Part shown: piece after piece, positions 33,147 to 47,402 of the stretch
How positions within the stretch are numbered: the stretch's first letter is position 1
How the letters are laid out: the number at the start of each line of letters is the position of its first letter
DNA from: Solenopsis invicta
Lineage: Eukaryota > Arthropoda > Insecta > Hymenoptera > Formicidae
Length of the DNA: 64,000 bases
Reading direction: 5' to 3'
NCBI RefSeq assembly: GCF_016802725.1
Contig: NC_052664.1
Location: 30,831,275-30,895,274, forward strand
The notes under the pieces: model-generated
The model's database searches: none
Told to the model about the DNA's origin: nothing
The model's input: only the letters and a program-made list of their open reading frames with translations
Program-made: the position numbers and the translations under genes

Positions 33147-36100
33147 TATGTTTTTACATAAACATAACTCTTTTTCTATTCGGAATTTCTTTAAATTTTG
33201 GTAAATGATTTATTTTTGTATAATAATTTAGATTTACAAATAAAAATTCCATTTACATATCAAAATAACACTCGGAATGATTGGCACGATTCAACATTAA
33301 ATGCTAGAACGAATTCGAGACGGTGTTTTGATTGATATCTCGAAATCATCAACATCATTAGTATTTTTCTCACTCGCACACAATGATCAAATCTGTTATT
33401 AAATTAGCATTACCTTTCTGCTTTTCTTACAGTCGCAAGAAAGAATAGCTTACGAAAGAATACAGACATCGCAAGACGGACGTACTGTATCTCCGAGTTT
33501 TAAAGATAAATACCGAGATCAGTGTCTACAATCAAAGGTAATCATAGACACTCCATCTCCGATTGAAAGCATAATTAAATTCAGACTCATAAATCTTTCT
33601 CTCACGATAGATACATCATTTATCAATTTTGATTATCAAAATATTCATCGGTTCATTAACGTTATTGAAATAATCAGAAATTGTTTAGAAGTTTTCTCGT
33701 CAAAAGTAATCGACGCAGATGTACACTGAAAATAATGGATTCACAGAATTATGGTTCCCCGTCAAAGAATATAATTGATTACAAGCGAATCTCGGTCGAA
33801 AGTCGGCAGGCGAAAAGCGCGCGAATAAACGATCGACTCTTCGTTGTTCGTTATGAAATCGCGATTTACCGACGCGTCGGGTATACGTCGACTTAACTGT
33901 AAAATCTTCCGGAGGGCGAGACTTCTCGTCTGATAGAGCCGCGATTACTCGTCCGAGACCTGTCGACTGAAATCGCGCGCACGGGAATTGACGCACGCCG
34001 CGCCGGCCGGGTGCAGCGAGGTGCTAACGGTAGAGGAAATTCTTAATCGCCACGCAGCCATCCAACTCTCGGGATGATCGATTCGAGAACTTCAGATTCC
34101 GCGCCGGGATTCCGAATGCCGGGAAAACTCTCGGCTTCTACATTCTTGGTGGTTGCCGCAAAAATGCCACGCATCGGCGGCACCCGAGGGTAGGCTACAC
34201 GTTCCCCCCGGTAGCGCGCGCACCATGCACGACGTGTCGCGTTTTTAATTTTTCGCACGCTTCATTTGGCGCTTATCTGTCCGATGCGGAAGCAGTTACT
34301 GTACACATTTGTAATCGTGCAGTTATTGAGCTAATGTGTTATCGAAGATTTACCGGCAAATACGTAGGTAATCATATGCTATCGTATGCGTTTACGAAGT
34401 ATCGATCAATAGATCTTTTAAACTCTTACTTTTTTCAATTAGAAATTACAATGGTAAGTTGAGTCTTTTATCAAAATTCTTACAGCACTTGAATCCTGCG
34501 TCTTAAATTTTTTTTCTCAGTTTTACTTCGATCGTTTGCAATGTGAATTTTGTAGTCCAAAAAGAAAATTCTGAAATATTGAAAGAAGCTCTTCCCAGCA
34601 ACGTATATCATCAAAACCCGTCTCTCAGAAGTCCGCATTTCTACCCGTCTAACTGTAAATCCCTGTTAAGAGGGCGAGGCACTTCTTCCTCGGCTGGAGG
34701 ATGATTCGCTTCGCCGGAAGAGATAAAAAAATCCGGAAACTCAACGCGCTCGTAAACCCGAATGCGTTTCTGCCGCGGCGAAGCGCTGGAATTTCCCTGT
34801 GGATTCCAGCTCCACGGCGCGGCGTTCGGCGGTGCATCGCTATGCGTTGCCTTGCATCATTGCCGCGATATTAGCGGAGAAGCCCGCGGGCGCCGCAGGT
34901 GGATCGAAATCATTCGTTTCACGTTTTTTTTTTTCCCGATACGTACTCGGAAGCAAGCTTCCTTATTGGACTTTTCTAGATAAACCTGAGCGCGAAGTGA
35001 ACATCCCTTGCACTATAATTTAAATTTAAATAGATTGACTAAAAAACAATTTTAAGTCAAGATATGGATTCCTGAAGATTCCAAGTTAATTCACAGTCGA
35101 TTACATTTTTCAGATTAAACAGATTTTATCTCTTGATCTAAAAATACAATCAGATTCAATTTTTAGTATCTTGACCATTACACATCTGAACATTTAAAAT
35201 ACAAACACGTTACGCGTGAATTATCAGCCTTTTCCGCTGATATTAATAGATGACGATTCCGTCCGTTTCCTTGCGACGACGAAACTGACGAATAGTGATC
35301 AACCCCGTGCGATTCTGATAGCTTTACGACGATCGACGACGCTTCCTGAAAGTCTGAATAAGGCGATCAGTCAACTCGACTGTAATAATGAAATAGTAGA
35401 CATCGAGAGAGGTAAAGTGAGGTATGTCTCGTCAACGATGTACGCTATTCCCAAGACGGCTGTTTCGTAGCGGTTTCTATGACGATGACGACGGTTTCCT
35501 CGAGCCGTATGTTTTTCGCTACTGCTCGATTAATCAACCGTAATTGGCCACTCGATTGTACGAAAGAAGAAAACTTGGCCGTGCACGAACGATAAAAAAA
35601 CGAGTCGTTCCTCTTGTCCGAATCAAAGAAAGATAATTGTTGTATTCGATTGGTCGATAGCAAAGAATTAAATTACTTCGAGAAAGAAGTTCATTTGATT
35701 TCATTGCAGATTTTCATATGCGTCATTCATAGATATTAACATTCTAAATCTCGTAGAAAGTGAAACATCACTTTAAAAGAATGAAAATTTGGCTTGTACA
35801 ATTTTCAAACGATTTTTCTCTCTACGGTCTAGAGAGCATATATAGAACATAGAATGCAGAACGACTTGAAATTTCCCTGCAAAGTACAGCGGTACTCTGC
35901 ACCGAGTTGCTCTACCAGCTCAATATGTCCAGCTGGATGATGAAAGCATTCAATCTTTCCCGTGCAAAGCGAGAGAGAAAATTTCGACGGAGAGGACATT
36001 CGTCGTCCTAATGTATTCGCGAGTTCGCGTGCTATGACGGAGAATTATGCAAATTGCGTGGATTCTTCCTCTTCTACACGCCACTCAAGTCTCACGGAAA

Positions 36101-38095
36101 CTAATTGCAGTGCGCATCTGTCCGTGATGTACTCGAAGATCGCTTCCCTTCGGCTTGTCAGCGAGTTCTCGACCAAGGACTGGTCCACGCACGTCGCGAA
36201 ACTTCCTACGCTAGCGAAACTATCGTGAATATAAAATCAACTACCCACACGTGACCCGTCAACCGCGATTTCGTCTTCGGTCTTCATGAAGTTTACACTA
36301 ATGAGCAAATTTATCAGTAATGACGTGAAAAGCATTAACGAATGTTCTTCTTGATTGTAAATAAGTTCGAAGTGCTATTTATTCAATAAAATCCTTAATA
36401 ATATCATCGATAACTATTAATAAACTGAATTATTTGTTTTGAAGTCAATAAGTAATTTTTTTCAATTCTTAATTTTAATTTGTATTTAAATGTGAGAATT
36501 ATTATTGATTAAAAAAATTATTATTTAAATTATTTCGAGAACAATGAGACCTGCGATGCAATATGTGAATGAAATCAATAATTACAGCGCGATTTGATTA
36601 GGCGTAATGGAATGTAGTAGATATCATAAATTTTCTTATATGTAGAAAAAACCCAATATCCAAGAAAACGGTAAACAAGCTATCGTTCGATCGAATCGAT
36701 TTACCTGGCCGGGTAGAGATAATAAAGAATCTCGAGAAAGATTCGCGCGTCGAATCGCGAACGCTAATTAGTCGAGTAATAGAGCAGAAACTCCCAAGTT
36801 ACGACTTCACGGAGTGATCCCATGAAGATCGTCGGCCCGTTCCAGCTTCCAGGTCGCAGATTGTTCGTGCGCCACGGCATAATCCGATTGGATTATGCAA
36901 ATCCACGGTGGGATTTTTCACGGGTGAACTAATTACCACGATATAGTGCTCGGCGTAACGCTTGAGCGCTATAACAGGATCCTTCGCGGTTGGAAAACAG
37001 TCCGGTTCTAATCCTCCGCGATCGAGCCTCCGAGCCTTTTACGATTACGACCAACCTCGTCTGCTCCTTCACGCTTGGAATACGCGCCCCGGTCGAACTT
37101 ATGACAGTGGCCAATGAGCCTTAAAGTAGGAAGATGAGCAAGATAATTTTTTTTTGAGTTACATTTAAGTGCAGTGTATCAGAAGCACCCGCCGCTTTTG
37201 CCGCGTGGATCTAGCTCGATTACCAAGTTTCTAACGAGACGCCACGCCGATACAAACGTCATTCTACCATGTGTATTGTACTCGCGCGCAGGTGTGCGGC
37301 CATACGGTGCTATCTGTCACGTGGATAAACAACGATGAGGAAGGATTTATGGCACGCCGTCGGGAGACATAGAGAGAAAGAAATCTTCCTTCTACATGGT
37401 TCACGGAACCACGTGGTTCGCGTCGCGGTAAAGTTTGCGTAGGACGAGTTATGCGATTGAGTTGAAATGCCGACTCGATATCATGTGCGTCGAAGAACGT
37501 CAGGGGTAATCAGTGAAGTAATTGTCCAAGTGGAAGCAAGGACGTACGCCGACGGATTTCGAAAGACGTAACGTAATACTTAAACGTGGAAAAGATCATG
37601 GTAAACTTCCTGATTTGACAATTGTCCCCGTCGAGAGACGTGCGCCGACTATCACAACACCGTGAGATGACGCAGGAATGATCGGGAGCGATGACTCGTG
37701 TCTCGCGCAATAGACGCCGCGTACAGGATATCGCGTGCGCACGTAATATTCATTAAAACGCGGCGGCTTTCTCGGCGGGAAGCCGATGGACCGGCTACCA
37801 AGGCTACCTAGAAGAAGGGACAGAGACGCGGAAGGCGGTATACGCCGTTCAACCTTTCTCCATGCATAGGGAATAGGAGACGAAGAGATGGAAAAGGATA
37901 AGCAGAAGATGCAGACGAGAAGGGAGAGCACCAGATCTCGACTTTCGCAAAATGGCAAAACAACAGACAAAATTCAGATCCTTTTTTCAGCATCCCCTTT
38001 TTCTGATCGAATTTTCTCTGCACGTAAAAATATCATAAAAATGTATTTCAATTGTAGAGAGATATAAATGAGAATAAATGTAAGAATTCCTTTAG

Positions 38096-38115
38096 CAGTT
38101 CTTCGCGAAGAACTG
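38096..38115. promoter_or_regulatory. perfect 20-bp palindrome, HSE-like core
   Basis: CAGTTCTTCGCGAAGAACTG is its own reverse complement. Its centre contains nTTCnnGAAn, the inverted pair of a heat-shock element, but a third pentamer is not clear. Binding is not established. Confidence 0.35.
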
Positions 38116-41100
38116 TTTATATCAACTACGCATATGTAATGTGAAGCAATGTTCCGTTCACTGTGTTAGTGCGCGGAATAAGAACGGGGCGGTCAGACCG
38201 CACCGCTTCGTGCGTCTGCAAGTGACTCAGTCATAGAGATGGCGTATCGGGATCTCTCTTGAGGGGAAACCCCGTAAAAAAATCGCTTCACCGTAGGTGC
38301 TGTGACCTGGGTGTGGCGTACCGCTGCACGCCCGACGTGTGGAGACAGGGCCGGCTCTAGGCAAATACGAGACAGGCGAGCGCTTAGATCAGCACACTGC
38401 CAGCCTTTTTCTCACGGGTACCGTTTCCTTGTCATGATTAAGCAAGTACCACCGGGAGATAGTTTTATTTCATTAGTCGCAATGTTTCCCCGTGCCTTTT
38501 GTCTGAGGTTTCAAGTTTTCAGCAGTCAGAGAAAAATGCTTCGAAGAGTATGGTTAGAGAAGAGCCAAGGGTAAAGAAGAAAGAGAAAAACTGTCGGAAA
38601 TTTGCTAGGAAAACAGCTTGTTCAGGGAAACGATCAACCTAGCGCCTGCACTGTGATCTCGCGTACATACGTGTCCGGGTTGTGTAGAAAGCACATAACA
38701 CCTATGGTACTCGTGCTATGGGAAATAGAGATAAGTTTTACGTAATCGGAACATATCTCGCGCTCTGTTTTCATCTCGCGGGTGAGAATCGGGAGTGAAA
38801 GATCTCGATCGTCCGTTATTCCATTAAATTTCTCTCACTTGTTCATTTTATCATCTCATTATCTTCGGGATTAATGAAGTAATGTAATGTTGTAATTTAA
38901 TAAGATATCTTTAAACATTTCCTCACAATGATATTTACAATGATCCTTTGATGAAGAACAATTCTTTGTTTATATATGTTTATGTACATATATACATATA
39001 TTTATGTAAGTAAGCATTTTTATTTCTCAAAGAATGATTATGAATATTACCCTCGGCTTGAAGGGATGCTCTCGTGATCGATGATACAATGACGTCAGTA
39101 ATATATGATATAATACGTAGTGAGGGAGGGGGGATGTGGGTAAGATTGTAGGAGTCTGTCGACGAGGATGATCGATGAGACGGTAAATTCAATACTCTCG
39201 TTCGTTCGAGTATAATGAAGATGTCGAAGGTGCATATCAAACCTACGAACCAATTTTAGTACTTATAGCACATGACATCCCAACGTTGTCTTGTACCTTC
39301 ACGTAGATCCACTAAATCACTATCATCACAGCATCATTAAGCTACAACTAGGAACAACTTTTTTTTTCTACTCGTCTCTTTATTTTCTCTCTACTTCTTC
39401 TTTCTCTTTCTATTTCTTTCGCTACCTCAACAAAATTTTAAAGAATCAGAATTATGCAATTGTTTTACTGAAATTTTTCTCAATGTATCTACAAAGAGAC
39501 AATTCTCTCGGTAGCTGTTACGTAAATTACAGCATCAGCTCGAAGTGTCAAATAAAACAACAATCGCGTGAAACAACAATCCGTGCCAATCGAGAAACCG
39601 GTTCAATTTTCATTTTTCACATACACCGACATAAACGTCACCTGGCATCATAAAAATGATTTTCACTTGTTAATAAAAAAAATCTCAATTTTGCGGCATC
39701 GTACACATTTTCATCTTTAAATCAAAGTCACGGAGTCTTGGATATCTTATATGGCAGATAAACTGTCAGGATGTTCATACAAGCGTATTTCTGAGAGCTC
39801 TAAGGAATGCTCGCGCGGGATTTATCCGTTCATCGCGTTCTGTCTTACGCGACGTGCTCAGATAAGAACTCTCGATTTCCCGATAGAATCGACGATCGTG
39901 CATCGATCCACAACGCATGCACTTATACCTTTCTCCGGTATATCGTGGCGCTACGTGCTTCGTCTGTAGACGGTTTCGCGTCTGATTTATCGCCTCAACT
40001 CCTTGGTAATTGTTTGGGGCGTGGCGGACGAGCACAGACCGTGTGTTACCGACATTACGGCAATCTCCCACGCGTGAATGCCGAGGATTTATCGTTACAT
40101 ATCTCTCGGGCTTTTTTCGACGGACATGTCGCCGTCGTCGCAGAATCTCGTAACTTGCAGCGCCCTGATGCCAAAATACAACTTATCTCGTTAAATTTAA
40201 TGTCTTACAGAGCTTGTGCCTTAAAGGAAGAGACGCTTTACATTCACGCCAATTGCATTCTCTTTTAAAAACATGTCGAATTTTGTATTAGCATTGCTTG
40301 TGATAATATTCGTCGCGGAAAAACAATGATAAGTAGTTCAAAAATATTACACGATCACAAAATAATTGTACTTGATTTTATATATTCTTTAAATTTAACT
40401 GTGTACGTTCTTTTTAATTGTATTTAGTTAGCTTTACGTGTTTTCATAATGGTAGAAATATAGCCAAATCCATTGCAACATTACCGTTGCGACAGCGTCC
40501 CAGCGAGGTTGGTTACCATTAACCAGTTTATGCTAACAGAGAAAATCAGTTCGCATAGCACGACGCTGAATTCATACAGATCGCGCCTTCAAGTATTCTT
40601 TATACCTTTTCACGATATAAACGAGCAAAGTTGCACTAGCATATTTACGAGTCTGTCGGACAGGTAAACTTTAACTCGAACGTGAGTTTCCACGGCGCTG
40701 TTAACATTTCGATCGAGCATCGCGCCGGTTCACACATAGAGAAGCGCCTAGGATAATGGGGCCATATCCCAGTTATCCGCTACAGATAACGCGATTGCGT
40801 GTTGCATCCATCCATCCTATATATGGCGCGGCCTTTCCAACGGTTAAATTGCGAAGCATTTTAGAAGGAGAGTCGGGGATACCAATGTCACGCGTCCGCT
40901 ATTCAACCGCGCGTTGTGTAAGCAGAGAAATATAAAAGTGACGAAGACGAAGTTCACGGAGGAACTCGCGAGATCATCCCCATCATCTTAGACGCAACAT
41001 TCTAAATAATATTTCTTTTTTTTTTAGTATTACATAACAATACGGTATTTGATACTTTTAATTATCTTAAATCCTTTAAAAGATTTAAGTTGGATTCCAC

Positions 41101-44100
41101 GCGCATTAAGACCGCTGAAAGAGAAAGAGTTCGAGAAGAGATCACGCGCGCCTTCGCACGCAGAATCGCTGATCCTTTCATAATGAAGAGAGACGGGCGT
41201 GTCCCGGCGCGATTTATGATGCCACATTGGTTGCGAGACTTATGTATCGCCAGCCTTTTCTTTCACAGAGCCATTCATCAGCGATTACAGATATGTAACG
41301 CGTAACACGATCGAAATAATCACAGGGAGTAAGTATTTGAATCATTTTGTATTTAGCTTCTCCCTGGAGATTAATATTGCTCTTAACTCTCGTTACGAAA
41401 CTAAATTTTAATACGAAGACGTCCACAAGATTGATTACGATGATATCATCAGTTTTCTTTCAATTAGAGTGATGCTTTTGTATCTTTAAATACGTGATTA
41501 GGAAATACAGGACATTGTTTAAATTTATCAAAAAAAATCCTTAAGAAAAAATGTTTCAATAAACTGATTAGCTGTATCAATAACTGATTAAATGTCACCA
41601 GTTACTGATACGCTAATCGGTTTATCGAAATACTTTATTAGTTCTTTTTTTCAAGGGGCGAGACGCTATATGACAAATTTCGATAAAAACACAAAAGAAA
41701 TTAAAATAAATTCTTCAGCCAAAGAAATCAAAGAATCTATTACCAATTGTACGTGTATACTTTAACGATTCAAGAGAAATACAGAGAAATAATGCGTAAC
41801 ACAGAAAACTTCGTATCGCAAGTACCGTAAAAGATTCGAAATCTCGCGTTCACGAGGATGAAAAACGCGGACATTTTTGCCGGAAATGTAAACCTACCTT
41901 TGCACAGTTACTATCAATATCCGGCGGCTGGACATAGATAATAATTGTACGGTATCGGCGGACGCTGAAAGTTAAGAGTCCCGACCAACATTAACAGCCT
42001 TCCGACAATTGAGCAAACGGACTACCGATTTTTGCTCGCATCCAGTCAGCGAGCTCCGTTATTTGGAGCGACGCTATTATCGCGAGACCGAGGGGCTTGT
42101 ACACTAGGCCAGATTTCCGTTGTTTCGAAATAATACCACGTTATTAAGTGCTCAGTAACACACGTCGTATCCTGCATATCTAAGATCGATAAATCATCTT
42201 TTATGGCGAGAAAACATATTCCCGACTTTACGGTAAGTAGCCTTGAGAAGAAACAAAGAGCTATGTAAAAAAAAGAAACCTATAAAATAAACAACGAAAT
42301 GTGTCAAAGTAAAAAAAAAAGGCGTATGACGTGGAGAAAAAGGACGTGGAGAAAAAGGACAACGGATTACATTACTTAATTTATGAGCACGCGAGAACGA
42401 ATACTGATCGAAGTGCGTGGACCGCGCGAGATGCAAGCAGGAATTTTTCAATAGAGAAATCTCCCGACGCGAAATCTCCGTACTTTTTTCTCACGAAACG
42501 ACATACTCGCTGTACGCGGAGGATAAATGCTTAGCTAGAAAAGAGATAACGACCGTATCGCCGCCACGTGACATTTCGAAATCTCCCCCGATTGCCTCGG
42601 AATTAAAAGGCGGCCATGTGAGATGCGGTGCACGTGCGAATGCAGCCTCGCTCCGTACAGTCGCGAGTCGAGTCAGTCGGCCGCGTGGAAGGAACGTAAC
42701 GACGACGGCGAGACGTATGAAGAAAACTTTGGGTCTCAGCAGCAAGTGGAGCAAGCGTGTGGCCGCGCCGCGCCGCAAGACTCGGAATATGCAAATGCGC
42801 TCTCCCGTCTCCGCTCTAGCGCCGCCGAGAGATCCGTGTTGTTTCTCCGGAGAGAAGAAAAGGGAGGAGAGAGCGAACGAACGAGCGCGAGCGAGCGAGA
42901 GAGGACGTGGGTGTGGCCGGGGATATCGACGACTGTGCAAGCTGCATCGCGCGCGCCTTGGCTTCTCCTGCGCTTCGTAACCCTTATACGAGGCCCGAGG
43001 CGTCGCCGTGCCACACTTACGTCGCGAATTCTCTCGCTTCATCCTAGACCATCATAACGGTCCGTGTGCTGCGTCCTTTACCCGCTGGTCGCCTCGCTCG
43101 CTCCCTGCAACTGGAATCTCGCTTGCTCCGCGTATCGTGGGCGTAGACGCGTCCGCGAGGGTCGCGGCTAATGAGCCGTCTGATAATATATCGCGTGATG
43201 TAGAAAGGATGAGATATCGAGCGAAATAGAAAATGACACGTAACAGGATATTTGCGTTCCTCACGTGAGAGATCCGACGGATAATTAGTTTAAGTTTTTG
43301 CACTAAGGTAATCTATTAGTCATTTCCATTAGTAAAGATTAAAATGGATCTTATCGGATGCAAACTTGATTGTTAAAAATAAAGGGAAAAAATTATGCGA
43401 CGCTTCCATTAGCAAAATTCTTTATCTCGATGTGAACGATACAATTACGCACGCATCTTGTTAATACTTTTGATATTCTGCGTTCACATTTAATAACATT
43501 ACATTATTTTATATATAAAATCATGTAATAGTGCGCAAAAATTCAACGTGTTTGATAGGAAAAAAAAGAAGAAAGAAACTAACGCCCACGAGAACATCTT
43601 CAATATTAGAGGAGTCGATCGTGAGCAAGGACCTCCCATTAAAACGAACCTGTCGGCGCTGTCAGCAACAAATCACCGGTCGACTGATTCTTTTGATACT
43701 CTAGACACAACGAACATCAACCGAGCGGACTCGGGGGAGCGTGCATCCTTGGCGAACGTGCCAGAATAGAGCGGAGCAGAGGAACGCAGCTAGAGAAGGA
43801 GCATCGTGATTCGGCGATGTTCTCCCCCATCGGGAGAAGCAGACGGAAGATCCGAACGATGACTAATGAAAACTAGAGAAGCAAGGCGCAGCCTTCTGTA
43901 ATCCAATTAGATCGGAATCTTGAGATTAATCAACGCACGCGATGCCCCGCCTGGACTGTACCGACACGTTTCAAATCCTTCGAGATACATTCGTTCGCTA
44001 AGTCCGGCCGTGATTGGCTGCGATCGCCCGCGCGATTATATCAACAAATCGACAACGGAAATCAACCCTTTCACAATTAGGACACCGTCGCGATATACCG

Positions 44101-45321
44101 TTACACTCCACTCCTAGCGATATTGTTTTCTAATCGAATCGCTGGATCGCGATTCCGGCGACGATTCGATTGAATTGGAAATGATATATATCCAAGGAGT
44201 TTATTGTGGCGATATTACGTAAGCAACGTGATCGAAATTATGATAGATTTCAAGCGATCTAGATCGCGATGTTTGTCGAGGGATACCTCTGCATTTTTCA
44301 TCGAGCAAAGATATTACTGCGGAATGGTATGGTGACAATTAGACCGTTGAATCGAGAGAAAATGTCTCGGTGCACAAAGCGAGCGGCGTAAAACGCGAAT
44401 GTCGCGACGAAGGTTCCCATCCTCGTCTCTTTACTTTTTCAACAACCTTGGACGTGACGAAATTCAATGAGCATAAATAACTGCTGCGATCGTTGTGATC
44501 TATGCTAGGAAACGTTTTTTGAGATTCCACTGTGGTAATCGGTACCGCAAGAAGGTTGCACGCATAGATAATAGATTTGTTCCACACGAAACTTCTACGT
44601 CTAAGAAATTGGCATTGCGTTCTTTATTGCTAAATGTGTGTTACGATTATGTTAAATGTAATATATTTATTACAGATGAAATTGTAGCCTAGTTTATAAA
44701 TTTTCGCGCAATTAGTTAAAGAGAAGTTAAAAAAAACGTCAATACATTAAAATATTTGTCTGGAATTATTGACAAAATTAGTGTTTCTAAATTAAATAAA
44801 AAAATATAATTTTACGTATTAATATAGAATCTAATTAAGTTGTTATAAACACAAGCTGTAATCTTTTTATCAAAACATTTAATAATATATTCAGCAAACT
44901 TGAGTGAATGCGTGCATGAAGAGTCATAAAATACAGATATACGATTCAGGATCGATAGTAAAAATCCTTCGCGCAAAATGCAGCCTAACATGATAAAAGA
45001 CGTCGAGCCGTTCCAATGTAGCACGCTAAATGTCGCATAAGCGAATAATAATTGGACGGGAGTTCGCAATTATTCGGTCGTTTTCTTTACGGATTAATCC
45101 TAGCGGGATTCATACAAATTCGATTAAAATTACACCCGTCTTGCGTGCGCAGATGCGCGTTCGCTCGCTCCAACAATTCGATGGAATGAAGCTTTTATCG
45201 GACGTAACGGCCACGTCATTACTCTGCCATTAGGAGACGTGTAAGTATGTCACTCTGATAACATCATTGCTATCCTCAAATTATGATTATCTTCTCTCCT
45301 GGCTTGATCAACTCGGTATTA

Positions 45322-45410
45322 TTAACCCTCAATTGCTACAGTTAAATTTGGGTAGCATAACTACCGCGTTGGGGTCGGTTTGACCCCGATCGGTAAACGG
45401 TCTAATAGTC
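45322..45410. mobile_element. possible end of a piggyBac-like element
   Basis: TTAA at 45322-45325 is followed directly by CCCTCAATTGCTACAG. TTAA duplications and CCCT-type termini characterise piggyBac elements. A short inverted motif GGGGTCGGTTTGACCCC lies inside at 45371-45387. I found no matching AGGG-TTAA end nearby, so this is a fragment at best. Confidence 0.3.
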
Positions 45411-46909
45411 GTTTCTGCTAACAAGTGGGAAACCAACATCGTGCAATTGGCTTATTTAATTTCGTAAAGAATCAAAGAGATTACATATAAAATATAAAAG
45501 TATGTATTTTATATAAGAATGTAACTTTTGACCGCTCTCTCTTTCTTTTCCTTACACTTTGGCGGTATCTCTAGATTCAAAATTATTTAGAAAATACTTA
45601 TAATTACTCCGAAAATAAAATATTTTAAGAAAATAAAATATTGAACGGAACTTGTTCCAATTATCGTACTTTTATAATTAATATTTCTCGTTATTAACAT
45701 CAAAATGGTTTGTTTGCTATTGAATTATAAGCTGATGAGAGGGTGATCTGACTTATCATCGCGATTACCTCTTCGCCGACTTGACAGAATGAGAATGACG
45801 CCTTTATCGAATATAACGGGCGCATTACGCGGTTACCCTCGTAGATCCCGACGTGACATTAACGACGTACATACATACGTACGACGTATGCTACCAAGTC
45901 GAACAGTTTCTGGCGTGGCGTGTCGGTTAGCAGGTAAGCGCCCTGTTGTAATTTAACGAAACCGAGGGGATAAATCTCGTGGAAGACGCGGGCGCGAAGA
46001 CCGCTTGACCGCTCGTTGAAAGAAAGTTTTACGAGCGGCAACAACCACCCTCTCGTATGTCTGACAAGCAGCAAATTGGAAATATCTGACCTTGACTGGC
46101 ATCTGGATCGCTCCCGAAGCATAAATATTTTTTCACGAGACTTACCTGTAACAGAAAAAAAAAGAACATGTAATTGATTATTAATGAAAATAAATTCATT
46201 AGATTCATTAGATTCTTAAATTAAATAAATTAGATAAATTGAGATTCTAAGTGATGATCTCATTAATTGTATATACATTACACACAAATGACATAGTATA
46301 CACGGAATAACGGAAATAAATTGTGTTCAAGCCCGCGGCGATATACACGCGCGTACTACGAGTACACACAGTGGAATAAGTAAACTAGCCAATATCCGCG
46401 AAATTACGAGCGACAACGAAGCCAATGACTTCGTACGCATAGCTGCCGGCAGGTTAACCGCCAATTAGAAATGCTAGTTTGCTTAAAGGAAAGAAAAGAA
46501 TGTCGTCGTACGGCTAAGGCGTAGCGAGGAAGATGGACGAACCGATAAAGATGTTTAATAGCGTGCCTCTATGCTCGCAGTCAATGCAGCACGTGACGTA
46601 TAAATTTCTGCACGTTCTAAGACGGTTAATCAGAACGTGACATTAAGTCGTAATGACATAGTGAACTTAGGTCTAAAAGGGTATTAAACTGTCGGGGTGC
46701 GTAATAAAGTTACTCCAGAATAGAATCCTCCTTTTTGAGAGTTTCTATTCGTTCCAGTATAGCGGCATATTAAGAATATTTTTTACAATTACAAATATAA
46801 AAAATATTTTTTAAACATATTTAGTCATAATTTTGTCATGAATTCTGAAGTCTAGTTTTATTTTATTAAACTCGATAGAACAATTTATTATTTTTATTAA
46901 TTAAGAAGA

Positions 46910-46912
<3 letters not shown>

Positions 46913-46951
<39 letters not shown>

Positions 46952-46957
46952 TTCTCA
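46913..46957. repeat. (TC)n microsatellite
   Basis: About 45 bases of TC with two TTTC interruptions near the right end. Confidence 0.95.
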
Positions 46958-47342
46958 ATGTTAACATTAAAAATTAGGCAAATGTTAAACTGAGACTTAC
47001 GTTAAATACACAACGTTTCTCACGAATCGTAAGATATCGTAACAGCAATCAATAACCGACGAAAGAAATCTGCATTAATAGGTAGGCTAACCGACGTGAG
47101 CGCTTCGCTTTTCTAATTTATGGGAGGAGAGATACGTTCGATTGCAATGTTCGTGCTTGGGAATCTGAAGGACTCTAATTAATACGCAACAATAAAAAAA
47201 AAAAAAAGAAAAGAAACAGCGTTTCTGGTTTTACGTGAGTGCCGACAATCGAGGTTGAGATAAGAGTGCGCGATAAGGGCGGTCCAGGAATCGATCTCGC
47301 CGTTTTAATGCGCGTCACGGCTTAGAAAATCGATATACACTG

Positions 47343-47402
47343 GAGAGATCTCCGGATTCCCGCAAAGGAGAGCTCTCCGGATTCCTGCAAAGGAGAGCTC
47401 TC
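47343..47402. repeat. short tandem duplication, unit about 25 bp
   Basis: GAGAGATCTCCGGATTCCCG and GAGAGCTCTCCGGATTCCTG, each followed by CAAAG, lie head to tail, then a third partial GAGAGCTCTCGAG. Each unit starts with a small palindrome (AGATCT or GAGCTC). Confidence 0.75.

Noticed and set aside
40928..40938. TATAAAAG-like TATA box on the plus strand
   Set aside because: A single AT-rich motif without an initiator at the right distance or a downstream open frame.
42417..43057. Long overlapping frames of 144-187 residues on both strands
   Set aside because: Several frames are open at once in GC-rich DNA, low-complexity Arg/Ser/Ala content, no domain. Treated as a CpG-rich block, not a gene.
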